This document shows positions 9,458 through 18,537 of a DNA stretch of 64,000 bases, one piece after another; within the stretch, counting starts at the first letter, position 1, and every line of letters starts with the position of its first letter. The stretch is from positions 62,001 through 126,000 of the forward strand of contig JAUXYA010000019.1 of NCBI GenBank assembly GCA_030684405.1. Direction: 5' to 3'. The DNA comes from Burkholderiales bacterium (lineage in GTDB: Bacteria; Pseudomonadota; Gammaproteobacteria; Burkholderiales; SG8-41). The position numbers and the translations under genes are program-made. The notes beneath the pieces were generated by a model. It did not search any database. It was not told where the DNA came from and saw only the letters and a program-made list of their open reading frames with translations.

Positions 9458-9784
9458 ATGAGTGAGCATATTCATCACGTGACAGATGATTCTTTCGACC
9501 CCGAAGTACTGCAATCTGCGACGCCGGTGCTGGTCGATTACTGGGCAGAGTGGTGCGGCCCCTGCAAGATGATCGCGCCCATCCTCGACGAAATCGCCCG
9601 GGATTACGCGGGCAAACTCAAGGTCGCCAAGCTCAACATCGACGAGAATCAGGCGACCCCGCCCAAGTACGGCATTCGCGGCATACCGACACTGATGCTT
9701 TTCAAGAATGGCTCGGTCGAAGCCACCAAGGTCGGCGCGCTGTCTAAATCCCAGCTGACCGCGTTTATTGACAGCCATATCTGA
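9458..9784 (+). CDS. trxA: Thioredoxin 1
   Basis: A 108-residue thioredoxin with the active site WCGPC (Cys33 and Cys36) in the usual [12 protein letters not shown] context, followed by [18 protein letters not shown] with the cis-proline of the fold. It reduces disulfides in cytoplasmic proteins, using NADPH through thioredoxin reductase. It lies 157 bp upstream of rho, a gene order conserved in many proteobacteria. The start at 9458 gives the normal length. The upstream ribosome site is weak (GAAGG further away than ideal). Confidence 0.97.
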   Translation: MSEHIHHVTDDSFDPEVLQSATPVLVDYWAEWCGPCKMIAPILDEIARDYAGKLKVAKLNIDENQATPPKYGIRGIPTLMLFKNGSVEATKVGALSKSQLTAFIDSHI

Positions 9785-9941
9785 ACTCTATAACCTTCCG
9801 CCAGCGCCTGACCACATAGCCGCTCCCGGCATCGAATAAAGAGCACGGCAGGCGCCGGCGAAGTTCTGGCAACACCCGCCGCCCTTCCCGCTTCACCCCC
9901 CTTTAATTCGTGTTTTCTTCCGCAATCAGCGCCCGAAGTCC

Positions 9942-11201
9942 ATGCATCTATCCGATCTGAAAAATCTGCACGTCGGCGAACTCGTCGACATGGCCGTCAA
10001 GAATGAAATTGACGGTGCCAACCGGCTGCGCAAGCAGGAACTCATTTTCGCGCTGCTAAAGAATCAGGCGAAAAAAGGGGAATCGATTTACGGCGGTGGC
10101 ACGCTCGAAGTGCTGCCCGACGGCTTCGGCTTCCTGCGCTCGCCCGACATTTCTTACCTGGCCGGCACCGATGACATCTACGTCTCGCCATCGCAGATCC
10201 GCCGCTTCAATCTGCACACGGGCGACACTATCGAGGGAGAAATCCGCACGCCCAAGGAAGGCGAGCGCTACTTCGCGCTGGTGAAAGTCGACAAGGTCAA
10301 CGACGATTCGCCGGAGAACTCCAAACACAAGATCCTGTTCGAGAACCTGACACCGTTTCACCCGACCGCACATCTCAAGCTCGAACGCGACATCAAGGCC
10401 GAGGAAAATTTCACCGGCCGCATCATCGACATCATCGCCCCCATCGGCAAGGGCCAGCGCGGCCTCATCGTGTCGCCGCCCAAGGCCGGCAAAACCGTGC
10501 TGATGCAGCACATTGCCCATGCCATCACCGCCAACCATCCCGAGGTCGTGCTGATCGTGTTGCTGATCGACGAGCGGCCGGAGGAGGTCACGGAGATGCA
10601 GCGCTCGGTGAAGGGCGAGGTGCTGTCTTCGACCTTCGACGAGCCTGCCAGCCGCCACGTGCAGGTCGCCGAAATGGTGATCGAAAAGGCCAAGCGCCTG
10701 GTGGAACACAAGAAGGACGTGGTGATCCTGCTCGACTCGATCACCCGCCTCGCACGCGCCTACAACACCGTGGTTCCGGCATCCGGCAAGGTGCTGACCG
10801 GCGGCGTCGATGCCAACGCACTGCAGCGTCCGAAGCGTTTTTTCGGTGCCGCGCGCAACGTCGAGGAGGGCGGCAGCCTGACCATCCTCGCCACCGCGCT
10901 TATCGACACCGGGTCGCGGATGGACGACGTCATCTACGAGGAGTTCAAGGGCACCGGCAACATGGAAATCCATCTTGACCGGCGCATGTACGAAAAACGC
11001 ATTTTCCCGGCAATCAACGTCAATCGCTCCGGCACCCGCCGCGAGGAACTGCTGGTGCCGAAGGACGTGCTGCAGAAAATCTGGGTATTGCGCAAACTTC
11101 TCTACCCCATGGATGAACTCGAGGCCACCGAGTTCCTGCTCGACAAGGTGCGCGCCACCAAGAGCAACGCCGATTTTTTCGACTCAATGCGCCGCGGCTG
11201 A
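9942..11201 (+). CDS. rho: Transcription termination factor Rho
   Basis: A 419-residue hexameric RNA helicase that ends transcription at Rho-dependent sites. Domains in order: an N-terminal helical part ([18 protein letters not shown]), the cold-shock-like primary RNA-binding fold with DGFGFLRSP (about residues 60-68), Walker A SPPKAGKT, Walker [17 protein letters not shown], and the Q/R-loop region with [21 protein letters not shown]. Length and sequence are standard. The 157-bp leader after trxA could carry autoregulation, which is known for rho, but no specific element was identified. Confidence 0.98.
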   Translation: MHLSDLKNLHVGELVDMAVKNEIDGANRLRKQELIFALLKNQAKKGESIYGGGTLEVLPDGFGFLRSPDISYLAGTDDIYVSPSQIRRFNLHTGDTIEGEIRTPKEGERYFALVKVDKVNDDSPENSKHKILFENLTPFHPTAHLKLERDIKAEENFTGRIIDIIAPIGKGQRGLIVSPPKAGKTVLMQHIAHAITANHPEVVLIVLLIDERPEEVTEMQRSVKGEVLSSTFDEPASRHVQVAEMVIEKAKRLVEHKKDVVILLDSITRLARAYNTVVPASGKVLTGGVDANALQRPKRFFGAARNVEEGGSLTILATALIDTGSRMDDVIYEEFKGTGNMEIHLDRRMYEKRIFPAINVNRSGTRREELLVPKDVLQKIWVLRKLLYPMDELEATEFLLDKVRATKSNADFFDSMRRG

Positions 11202-11384
11202 CGCCGCTGCCACGGTCGTACCCGGTAGCGCCGCCCACTTGCCGCTACCGCCAAATGGAATATTGGCCACCTTCGTCCTGTTGACGCAACATGGACGCTT
11301 GCGAAACCGCGGGACCCAATTTACCGTCCCCAGCCAAAGCCCGCGCAGCAGACTGCCAGGACAAAACCCAGCCGGGAGAACGCC

Positions 11385-11819
11385 ATGGTCATGATCCGAT
11401 ATCTGCTGCTGACCGTATTGCTGCTGATCGCCGGATGCGCGCAACTTCCTCCGCTTCCCGAGGATGCGGCGGCCAAACGGTTCGAGGCTCTGCCTGATCG
11501 TGCCGTCATCTATCTCGTCCGCCCCGCCCTGGATCCGCGTTTCACTGTCCCGGTAATCCTCAACGACCGCATGATCGGCTCCACTTATCACGGGACCTTC
11601 CTGCGCATTGAGGTTCCGGCCGGCAGGTATGTGTTGCGGGGCATGGCTGGCGACAGTGGCGCAATCGTCGTGGACGCTGCGGTCGGCCGGATTTATTACG
11701 TCGAACACCGCGCTTATGGTTACCGGACATTTACCGATTCCAGTTTCAGCGCGGTGGATCCCCGGCGTGGACAGGCCCTGGTTCGCGACGGGCAAATCAC
11801 CGCCTTGATCAGCTTTTGA
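11385..11819 (+). CDS. Small lipoprotein, DUF2846-like
   Basis: A 144-residue protein with a lipoprotein signal: a short hydrophobic helix ending LLIAGC, whose cysteine would be lipidated. The mature part, RAVIYLVRP...NDRMIGSTYHGTFLRIEVPAGRYVL, resembles the DUF2846 fold of small envelope lipoproteins with a beta-sandwich. GGGAGA lies 5 bases before the first ATG; a second ATG two codons later is also possible. It lies between rho and rpmE, with gaps of 183 and 94 bp, so it probably has its own promoter. The function is unknown. Confidence 0.75.
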   Translation: MVMIRYLLLTVLLLIAGCAQLPPLPEDAAAKRFEALPDRAVIYLVRPALDPRFTVPVILNDRMIGSTYHGTFLRIEVPAGRYVLRGMAGDSGAIVVDAAVGRIYYVEHRAYGYRTFTDSSFSAVDPRRGQALVRDGQITALISF

Positions 11820-11913
11820 ACCTTCGGATGCCTGCCCCTCTTGCCCTGAAGGGTCGTATCCCCGATAATTACGGGTTTCCCGCTCCGTTCGGGCACAAGT
11901 TCAGGATACCGCT

Positions 11914-12147
11914 ATGAAAGCCGATGCACACCCGGAATACCGTGAAATATCAATCACTTGCAGCTGCGGCAACAAGTGGCAAACCCGCTCGACCATGGGC
12001 AAGGATCTGAGCGTCGAGGTCTGCTCGGAATGCCACCCGTTCTACACCGGCAAACAAAAGACCCTGGACACCGCCGGTCGCATCGAGAAATTCAACCAGA
12101 AATACGGCAAAAAAACCCCAGCCAGTCCCAAGGTCCCCGCAGCCTGA
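11914..12147 (+). CDS. rpmE: Ribosomal protein bL31, zinc-binding form
   Basis: A 77-residue ribosomal protein. It has the four zinc ligands of the C+ type: Cys16, Cys18, Cys37 and Cys40 (CSCGNKW and [13 protein letters not shown]). [10 protein letters not shown] near the C-terminus is the usual rRNA-contact tail. Because it keeps all ligands it is the zinc-replete form, not the YkgM-like paralogue. A strong intrinsic terminator follows 23 bp after the stop codon. Confidence 0.97.
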   Translation: MKADAHPEYREISITCSCGNKWQTRSTMGKDLSVEVCSECHPFYTGKQKTLDTAGRIEKFNQKYGKKTPASPKVPAA

Positions 12148-12170
12148 TGCGGTTTGCATGATTCAATCAA

Positions 12171-12199
12171 GGGCAGCCCCACGGCTGCCTTTTGTTTTT
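12171..12199 (+). terminator. Intrinsic terminator of rpmE
   Basis: A GGCAGCC/GGCTGCC stem (12172-12178 and 12183-12189) with a CCAC loop is followed by TTTTGTTTTT. This is a classic Rho-independent terminator on the plus strand, placed just after rpmE and before the dehydrogenase gene. Confidence 0.9.
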
Positions 12200-12259
12200 G
12201 CAGCGCGGTTTTGGCAAACAGATACGCAAACGTATCCAGAGAAAACCAGGAGTTAAAAA

Positions 12260-13318
12260 ATGAAATCGTTCCGCATCGCCGTAATTCCCGGTGACGGCAT
12301 CGGCAAGGAAGTCATGCCAGAAGGCCTGCGCGTGCTTGAAGCTGTCGGCCGAAAATTCGACATCCAATTCAAGTTCGACGAATTCGACTGGAGCTGCGAC
12401 TATCATGCCAAGCACGGTCGCATGATGCCTGAGGACGGCCTCAGGCAGCTGGACAAGCATGACGCGGTGTATTTCGGCGCCGTGGGCTGGCCGGCCATGC
12501 TGCCCGATCACGTGTCGCTGTGGGGCCTGCTGATTCCCTTCCGCCGCGGCTACGACCAGTACGTCAACCTGCGCCCGGTGCGCCTGATGCCCGGCATGAA
12601 ATGTCCGCTCGCCGACCGCAAACCCGGCGATATCGATTTCTGGGTAGTGCGCGAAAACAGCGAAGGTGAATATTCCTCGGTGGGCGGCCGCATGTTCGAA
12701 GGCACCGACCGTGAATTCGTAACCCAACAGGCCATCTTTTCCCGCCAGGGCGTCGACCGCATCCTGAAATTTGCCTACGAACTGGCGCAAAAGCGCCCGA
12801 AAAAACATCTGACCTCTGCGACCAAGTCCAACGGTATCTCGATCTCCATGCCGTACTGGGACGAACGCGTGAAGGAGATGGCGGCAAAGTACCCGGACGT
12901 GAAGACCGACCAGTACCATATCGACATACTGACCGCGCACTTCGTGATGCACCCGGACTGGTTTGACGTGGTCGTAGCATCCAACCTCTTCGGCGACATC
13001 CTCTCCGACCTCGGCCCTGCGGCCACCGGCACCATCGGCATAGCCCCCTCGGCCAACATGAACCCGGAGAGGAAATTTCCCTCGCTGTTCGAGCCGGTGC
13101 ATGGCTCGGCACCGGACATCTACGGCAAAAAGATCGCCAACCCGGTCGGCATGATCTGGGCCGGCGCGATGATGCTGGACCACCTCGGCTGCGAGGACGC
13201 CGGCGCTGCCATCGTCAAAGCAATCGAAACCGCCCTCAGTGAAGGACCGAAGACGCCGGACCTCGGCGGCAAGGCGATGACCGCCGACCTCGGCAAGGCT
13301 GTCGCTGAAGCGATCTGA
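12260..13318 (+). CDS. Tartrate/D-malate dehydrogenase (isocitrate dehydrogenase family)
   Basis: A 352-residue NAD- and metal-dependent beta-decarboxylating dehydrogenase. It begins IAVIPGDGIGKEV, has a WGLLIPFRRGYDQYVNLRPVRL segment containing substrate-binding arginines, VVRENSEGEYS, and NLFGDILSDLGPAATGTIGIAPSANMNPE with the metal-binding aspartates. The pattern fits DmlA/TtuC, which oxidise D-malate, tartrate or 3-isopropylmalate analogues, rather than LeuB. AGGAG lies ahead of the ATG. Its stop codon is only 7 bp from the stop of the convergent gamma-glutamyltransferase gene. Exact substrate choice (tartrate or D-malate) cannot be decided here. Confidence 0.9.
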   Translation: MKSFRIAVIPGDGIGKEVMPEGLRVLEAVGRKFDIQFKFDEFDWSCDYHAKHGRMMPEDGLRQLDKHDAVYFGAVGWPAMLPDHVSLWGLLIPFRRGYDQYVNLRPVRLMPGMKCPLADRKPGDIDFWVVRENSEGEYSSVGGRMFEGTDREFVTQQAIFSRQGVDRILKFAYELAQKRPKKHLTSATKSNGISISMPYWDERVKEMAAKYPDVKTDQYHIDILTAHFVMHPDWFDVVVASNLFGDILSDLGPAATGTIGIAPSANMNPERKFPSLFEPVHGSAPDIYGKKIANPVGMIWAGAMMLDHLGCEDAGAAIVKAIETALSEGPKTPDLGGKAMTADLGKAVAEAI

Positions 13319-13325
13319 TCCGGAA

Positions 13326-14927
13326 TCAGTAGGCGGCCACCACGCCGTCACTGCGCGGGTCAGCACCGCCCTCCAGAATGCCGTCGGCACGCCGGATGAT
13401 CATACCGGCATGACCGACGGTTTCATCGTACGCGCCGATGATTTCGACATCATGTCCGCGGTCAGCCAGTTCCCGCACGACGCCGGTATCAAACCTTGAC
13501 TCGAGCTTGAGCGACTCACTTGCTTGCCCCCAGGTGCGCCCAAGCAGCCAGCGTGGAGCGCTGACTGCCGCCTGCACGGCCATCCCGTGTTCGATGGCAC
13601 GGGTGAACAGCGCACACTGGGTTTGCGGTTGGCCGTCGCCGCCCATCGTGCCGTAGACCACGGTTCGCCCGTCGTTGAGCCGCGCCAGCGCTGGATTTAG
13701 GGTGTGAAAGGGCTTACGCCCCGGTTCCAGCGTGTTGAGCGCTGCAGCATCCAGCGAAAAACTGCAGCCGCGGTTCTGCCAGTTGACGCCGCTGCCCGGA
13801 AGCACAATGCCGGAACCGAACTCGTGGTAGATGCTCTGGATAAACGATACTGCGCGTCCTGCGCCGTCGATCACGCCCATCCATACCGTATCCCCGGCCT
13901 GCGTGCGGCCGTCCCATGGCGCGGCACGGCGACGATCGATCTGTAATGCAAGACGCCGCACGTGATCCGGTGCCAGCAGCGTTTGTGCCGGTGTTTTCAT
14001 GTGGCGCGGGTCGGTCACCTGCGCGTCGCGCACTCCGAACGCCAGCTTGGTCGCTTCCACACAAAGGTGAACGTAATCGGCGCTGCCCTGGGACACGCTG
14101 CGAATATCGAGCGCGTCGAGGATCCCGAGGATCAGCAGCGACACCACGCCCTGCGTCGGTGGTGTCATGTTGCACAGGGTGCCTGCGCTGTGGGCCAGTT
14201 GCAGCGGATCAACCAGTTGCGCGCTGTGCGCCGCCAGGTCACGCGCGGTCAGCGGACTGTCGACCCGCGCCAGATCCTCGGCCATGGATTGCGCGAGTTC
14301 GCCGCGATAGAAGTCCTCCGTACCGGCCACCGCGATACGTTCGAGCGTGTCCGCCAGCCGCGACTGAAAAAAGCGGCTGGCGGCCGGGGGTGCGCCCCCG
14401 GCATCAAGAAAAGTCTCGGCAAAACCCGGCTGCGCATGCAGTTCACCCAGCTTCGCCGCCGTCAGCGAGGACTGGCTGGCCGTGACGGCAATGCCCTCGC
14501 GGGCATAGGTAACTGCATCGGCAAGTAATCGTGTCAGCGGCAGACGGCCGCCCAGCGCCTGCCGCGACAGAAGGTGCGCAGTGCCCCACCCGGAAATCGT
14601 GCCGGCGACAGTATTGGCTGCGACTCCGCCACGCGGCGGTATCGCCCGTGTCAGGCCGCGTTCAGCGTACCAGGCCCGAGAAGCCCGCTGTGCGGCGGCA
14701 CCGCAGGCATCAATCGCCCCCGGTGCCTCCCCGGGCACATGCAACAGCCAGAAGCTGTCGCCACCGATCGAGTTCATGTGCGGATACACCACCGCGATGG
14801 TCGCCGCAGCAGCAATCATTGCCTCAAGGGCATTACCCCCTTCGCGCAGCACGGCAAGCGCGGACTGCGCCGCCGCCGCGTGGGGCGCAACGGCCATGCC
14901 GCGGGTGGCGCAGGTTGAATGGATCAT
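13326..14927 (-). CDS. Gamma-glutamyltransferase family protein
   Basis: A 533-residue Ntn-hydrolase of the GGT family. The autocleavage/catalytic threonine is most likely Thr347 in GDTVWMGVID, which aligns with the TTHYSVVD of E. coli GGT. GSGIVLPGSGVNWQNRG matches the glycine-rich substrate loop. There is no signal peptide, so unlike periplasmic GGT it should act in the cytoplasm. It follows the TRAP permease gene by 34 bp on the same strand and is probably the last gene of that operon. That suggests it acts on whatever the transporter brings in, perhaps a gamma-glutamyl or amide compound. This link is inference. Confidence 0.85.
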   Translation of the reverse strand: MIHSTCATRGMAVAPHAAAAQSALAVLREGGNALEAMIAAAATIAVVYPHMNSIGGDSFWLLHVPGEAPGAIDACGAAAQRASRAWYAERGLTRAIPPRGGVAANTVAGTISGWGTAHLLSRQALGGRLPLTRLLADAVTYAREGIAVTASQSSLTAAKLGELHAQPGFAETFLDAGGAPPAASRFFQSRLADTLERIAVAGTEDFYRGELAQSMAEDLARVDSPLTARDLAAHSAQLVDPLQLAHSAGTLCNMTPPTQGVVSLLILGILDALDIRSVSQGSADYVHLCVEATKLAFGVRDAQVTDPRHMKTPAQTLLAPDHVRRLALQIDRRRAAPWDGRTQAGDTVWMGVIDGAGRAVSFIQSIYHEFGSGIVLPGSGVNWQNRGCSFSLDAAALNTLEPGRKPFHTLNPALARLNDGRTVVYGTMGGDGQPQTQCALFTRAIEHGMAVQAAVSAPRWLLGRTWGQASESLKLESRFDTGVVRELADRGHDVEIIGAYDETVGHAGMIIRRADGILEGGADPRSDGVVAAY

Positions 14928-14960
14928 TTTCCGGTCCCGCTCACGCGCATCGCCAGTCCG

Positions 14961-16286
14961 CTACCAGCCGATGGCCTTCGGCAGCCACAGCGCAAGCTGC
15001 GGAAACAGGAATACCAGCAGCACGGCCAGCATCTGCATGGCCACGAAGGGAATGACGCCCATATACATGTGGCGCGTGGTTACCTCCGGCGGCGCAACGC
15101 CGCGCAAAAAAAACAGCGCCCAGCCGAAAGGCGGCGTCAGGAAAGAGGTTTGCATGGTGATGCAGATCAGCATGCCCAGCCAGACCAGATCAACGCCCTG
15201 CTGCGCAAATATCGGCAGGAACAGCGGCACCGCGATATAGCTGATCTCGATCCACTCGATAAAAAAACCGAGCACGAAGATCAACAGGATCAGGAACAGG
15301 ATGTCGGTATTGACACCGCCGGGCAGAAACTCGAAAAGGTCGTTGATCAGGTCCTCGCCATGCAGCCCGCGGAACGACAGCGCAAACACCTGGGCGCAGA
15401 TCAGGATGAACATCATCATCGCGGTGATCTTGGCGGTTGACTGGCAGGTTTCACGCAGCACATTGAAGGAGAAACGGCCGGCAAAGGCCGTCACCAGGAC
15501 GGCGCCCAGGGCACCCATCGAGGCCGCCTCGGTCGGGGCCGCGACGCCGCCAATGATCGACCCCAGCACGGCCATCACCAGCAGCACCGGTGGCACAACC
15601 ACCTTGAAAAATCGGGTCCACAGTTCGCGCCGCGACACCGCGTCGCGCTCCTCTATCGGTATCGGCGGCACCAATTCCGGCTTCACCATGCCGATCACGA
15701 TGATGTACGTGCAGTAAATCGCAGCCAGCAGCATCCCCGGGATCACGGCGGCTGCAAACAGCGTGCCCACCGACAGCTGCAGGATGTCAGAAAGCAGGAT
15801 CAGGATCAGGCTCGGCGGAATGATCTGGCCCAGCGTACCGGAAGCGCAGATCGCACCACAGGCAATACCCGGATGGTAGCCCCGCTTGAGCAGCGTCGGC
15901 AGCGTCAGCAGGCCCAGCGTGATCACCGTCGCGCCGACAATACCGGTGGTCGCCCCCATCAGCACGCCCACCGCGATGATGCCGATCGCCATGCCGCCGC
16001 GCAGCCCGCCGGCAAGATGGCCAACGACATCAAGCAGGTCATCCGCCAGCCGCGATTTCTCCAGCATCACACCCATGAACACGAACAGTGGAATTGCCAG
16101 CCACTGGTAATTCGCCACAACACCGTAGATGCGCGCCGGGATCAGGTTGAACAAGTCGAAACCGAAACCGAGCGCACCAAAAACAAAACCCGTGGTGGCC
16201 AGCGTGAGTGCGACCGGCACCCCCATCATCAGCAGCGCAAAAAAAGCGGCGAGCATCAGCAGAACGAGGATTTCATCGCCGCTCAT
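14961..16286 (-). CDS. TRAP transporter large permease subunit (DctM)
   Basis: A 441-residue membrane protein with about a dozen hydrophobic helices, beginning MSGDEILVLLMLAAFF. GVPVALTLATTGF near the N-terminus and the ASGTLGQIIPPSLILILL re-entrant segment are hallmarks of the DctM family. It forms the Na+-driven channel of a tripartite ATP-independent periplasmic transporter. The start at 16286 overlaps the dctQ stop by 4 bp (ATGA); an upstream in-frame extension lies inside dctQ and is rejected. Confidence 0.94.
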   Translation of the reverse strand: MSGDEILVLLMLAAFFALLMMGVPVALTLATTGFVFGALGFGFDLFNLIPARIYGVVANYQWLAIPLFVFMGVMLEKSRLADDLLDVVGHLAGGLRGGMAIGIIAVGVLMGATTGIVGATVITLGLLTLPTLLKRGYHPGIACGAICASGTLGQIIPPSLILILLSDILQLSVGTLFAAAVIPGMLLAAIYCTYIIVIGMVKPELVPPIPIEERDAVSRRELWTRFFKVVVPPVLLVMAVLGSIIGGVAAPTEAASMGALGAVLVTAFAGRFSFNVLRETCQSTAKITAMMMFILICAQVFALSFRGLHGEDLINDLFEFLPGGVNTDILFLILLIFVLGFFIEWIEISYIAVPLFLPIFAQQGVDLVWLGMLICITMQTSFLTPPFGWALFFLRGVAPPEVTTRHMYMGVIPFVAMQMLAVLLVFLFPQLALWLPKAIGW

Positions 16287-16789
16287 GATCGTAGAGCCTT
16301 CAGTTTTTCCACCGTCCCCAGCGCGAGCGCCAGCGACTGCAGGATCATGAACAGAAATCCCAATGGAATCAATGCCTTGAGTGCCCACCTAAAGGGCAGA
16401 CCACCGGGATCCGAGGACTGCTCGCCGATCACCCAGGACTGCTGCACGTATTTCAGCGACAGCCAGATGATGACCAGCGAGATCACCATCGACAGCACTG
16501 CAGACAGCAGGTCCACATAAAGCTTCTTGCGCGGCGAGAAATTCGCATACAGCACGTCCACCCGCACGTGCTCGCCGTGCAAGAGCGCATAACTCATGCC
16601 GAAGAGAATCAAGGGTGCGAGCAGGTGCCATTCCAGTTCCTGCGCCCACACCGAGCCGTAACTGAACAAGTAACGCAGCAGTACGTTGGTCGCCATCAGC
16701 ACGACGATCACCAGCACGAGCCACGATGTGGCCCGTCCGGTAAGGTCGGTGAAACGCTCGATAAGTGCGCGCAGTCCCGGAACGGACAT
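16283..16789 (-). CDS. TRAP transporter small permease subunit (DctQ)
   Basis: A 168-residue integral membrane protein with four predicted helices. The LEWHLLAPLILFGMSYALLHGEHVRVDVLY segment contains the ELEWHL and GEHVRVDVLY patterns typical of DctQ subunits. It partners with the large permease encoded immediately after it (4-bp overlap) and with the receptor gene that ends just before it (gap of 3 bp). The three genes therefore form one tight operon, in the order receptor, small and large subunit. Confidence 0.93.
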   Translation of the reverse strand: MSVPGLRALIERFTDLTGRATSWLVLVIVVLMATNVLLRYLFSYGSVWAQELEWHLLAPLILFGMSYALLHGEHVRVDVLYANFSPRKKLYVDLLSAVLSMVISLVIIWLSLKYVQQSWVIGEQSSDPGGLPFRWALKALIPLGFLFMILQSLALALGTVEKLKALRS

Positions 16790-16792
16790 GGA

Positions 16793-17899
16793 TCAGCCGC
16801 GGATCTTGTTGTGGTAAACAGTCTCGCTGTAACCCGCCCAGGCATCGTACTTGACCTTGTAAGCCATGTACGAATCGTGCACCTTCTTCACCAACGGATC
16901 CTTGGCCACCGCCTCGGCCAGCACCTTGTTCGTCGTTTCGCGCAGCGCCTTGACCACCGCATCTGGCAGCGGACGGGCAATGACCTTCTGGTTTTTGACC
17001 AGGTCTTCCATGGCCTCGGCATTGGTGCGCTGGCACCAGGCCTCGCTGATCACGTTGCAAGCCGCGGACGCATTTTCGACAACCGCCTGCAGGTCCCGCG
17101 GCAGTTTCTCCCAGGCCGCCTTGTTGATGAGCAGTTCGGACACGGTCGCCGTCTCGTGCCAGCCGGTGGTGTAGTAATAACGGGCCGCCTTGTGCAGGCC
17201 CAGCCGCCGGTCTTGGTGCGGACCCACAAATTCGGCGGCATCAATCACCCCGCGCTCCAGCGCCGGAAAGATTTCTCCGCCTGGCAGCAGCTTCACGTCT
17301 ACACCCAGAGCAGCATAGACCTTGCCGGCAAGCCCCGGGATGCGCATCTTCAATCCCTTGAAATCGGCCACCGACTTTATTTCCTTCTTGAACCAGCCGG
17401 TCATCTGCACCCCGGTGTTGCCGCAGGGCATCGCCACCATGCCGAATGGCGCGTAGACCTCGTTCCACAACTGCTGGCCGCCACCGTCATAGAGCCAGCC
17501 GTTTATGCCTTGAAAATTCAGGCCGAAGGGCACGGCGGTGAAATACTGGGCAGCAAAGGTCTTGCCGGTCCAGAAATAGCTGTTGGCATGGTTCATCTCA
17601 ACCGTACCGGCGCGCACTGCATCAAATCCCTCGAGCGCAGGAATCAGTTCGCCCGCGCCGAACACCTGGATTTTCAGCCGGCCGCCGGACATCACGTCGA
17701 TGCGCCGAGCGAGATCGACTGCGCTGCCCGGACCGTCCATATAGAACGGTGCGCCCTTGGGATAGGCACTGGTCATTTTCCAGCTGAAGGTCTGAGACGA
17801 CTGCGCCCGGGCGATCATCGGGAAACCGGTGATCGCGGCACCGGTTGCGGCTACTGCACCGCCCTTGAGGAATTTTCTGCGGTTGGGGTTGTTTTTCAT
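16793..17899 (-). CDS. TRAP transporter substrate-binding protein (TakP-like)
   Basis: A 368-residue periplasmic receptor. It begins MKNNPNRRKFLKGG, a twin-arginine signal, followed by a hydrophobic stretch ending ARAQS. The family marks MRIPGLAGKVYAALGV, LLPGGEIFPALERGVIDAAEFVGP and the later YYYTTGWHE region resemble TakP, which binds alpha-keto acids, and related receptors. The ATG at 17899 is preferred over the one at 17905 because AGGAG then lies 7 bases upstream instead of 1. A hairpin with a T-run lies directly before the ribosome site. The ligand is unproven. Confidence 0.9.
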   Translation of the reverse strand: MKNNPNRRKFLKGGAVAATGAAITGFPMIARAQSSQTFSWKMTSAYPKGAPFYMDGPGSAVDLARRIDVMSGGRLKIQVFGAGELIPALEGFDAVRAGTVEMNHANSYFWTGKTFAAQYFTAVPFGLNFQGINGWLYDGGGQQLWNEVYAPFGMVAMPCGNTGVQMTGWFKKEIKSVADFKGLKMRIPGLAGKVYAALGVDVKLLPGGEIFPALERGVIDAAEFVGPHQDRRLGLHKAARYYYTTGWHETATVSELLINKAAWEKLPRDLQAVVENASAACNVISEAWCQRTNAEAMEDLVKNQKVIARPLPDAVVKALRETTNKVLAEAVAKDPLVKKVHDSYMAYKVKYDAWAGYSETVYHNKIRG

Positions 17900-17916
17900 G
17901 AACATGCTCCTGTATT

Positions 17917-17964
17917 AAAAAAATTTAGCGGGATGAAAGGGGGATATCCCCCCGCCCATCCCGC
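17917..17964 (-). terminator. Intrinsic terminator after cynS, in front of dctP
   Basis: On the minus strand GCGGGATG (17957-17964) pairs with CATCCCGC (17928-17935), with an inner run of five or more C pairing with G around ATAT. A T-run follows at 17917-17923. It ends transcripts coming from cynABDS. It lies less than 10 bases from the dctP ribosome site, so dctP transcripts must either start inside this short gap or read through the hairpin. Confidence 0.75.
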
Positions 17965-17988
17965 GAGATCCGCCTGGTGCCGGTGCTC

Positions 17989-18489
17989 TCAGTAGGTTTT
18001 GTACGACAGGTACTTTCCGCTCATCACGATCTTCACGCGGTCGCCATTGGGGTCTGGCTCGCGCTTGAGATCCATCTTGAAATCGATCGCACTCATGATG
18101 CCGTCGCCGAATTCCTCGTGAATCAGTTCCTTGAAGGTCGTGCCGTAAACATTGACCAGTTCGTAGAAGCGGTAGATCAGCGGATCAGTGGGCACCGCCG
18201 TCGGTAGCGAGCCCTTGTACGGCACCTGCTGCAGAAGCAGCACTGCATACGGCGGCAAACCGAGCAACTTGCCCGCAGCCTCGGCCTGGACCTTGGTCAT
18301 CTGCATCTGGCCGAGCAGCGCGGCAGTCGTCCACTCCTTGCTGGCGCCGACCGCCTTTGCGATCTTTGCCCAGGACAGTCCTTTCTTCAGCCTCGACTCG
18401 ACCACCATCTCGGTGACGTCGGTGCGCTTCATCGGTCTGCCCATGCTGGCTGTAACCAGCAGGGCTTCGGGTACATCGCTCTTCTTCAC
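17989..18489 (-). CDS. cynS: Cyanase (cyanate hydratase)
   Basis: A 166-residue enzyme that converts cyanate and bicarbonate to carbamate and CO2, releasing ammonia as a nitrogen source. The catalytic triad is visible as Arg107 and Glu110 (YRFYELVNVYG) and Ser133 (GIMSAIDF), with the same spacing as R96/E99/S122 of the E. coli enzyme. The N-terminal part is the usual HTH-like dimer domain. It starts at GTG with AGGAG 7 bases upstream. It is the last gene after a cyanate/nitrate-type ABC importer. The N-terminus is about 10 residues longer than in E. coli. No cynT (carbonic anhydrase) or cynR is adjacent. Confidence 0.96.
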   Translation of the reverse strand: MKKSDVPEALLVTASMGRPMKRTDVTEMVVESRLKKGLSWAKIAKAVGASKEWTTAALLGQMQMTKVQAEAAGKLLGLPPYAVLLLQQVPYKGSLPTAVPTDPLIYRFYELVNVYGTTFKELIHEEFGDGIMSAIDFKMDLKREPDPNGDRVKIVMSGKYLSYKTY

Positions 18490-18537
18490 GGCATTCTCCT
18501 TGTCATGGGGTTACGGTTGAACATGCATTACAGCGGC

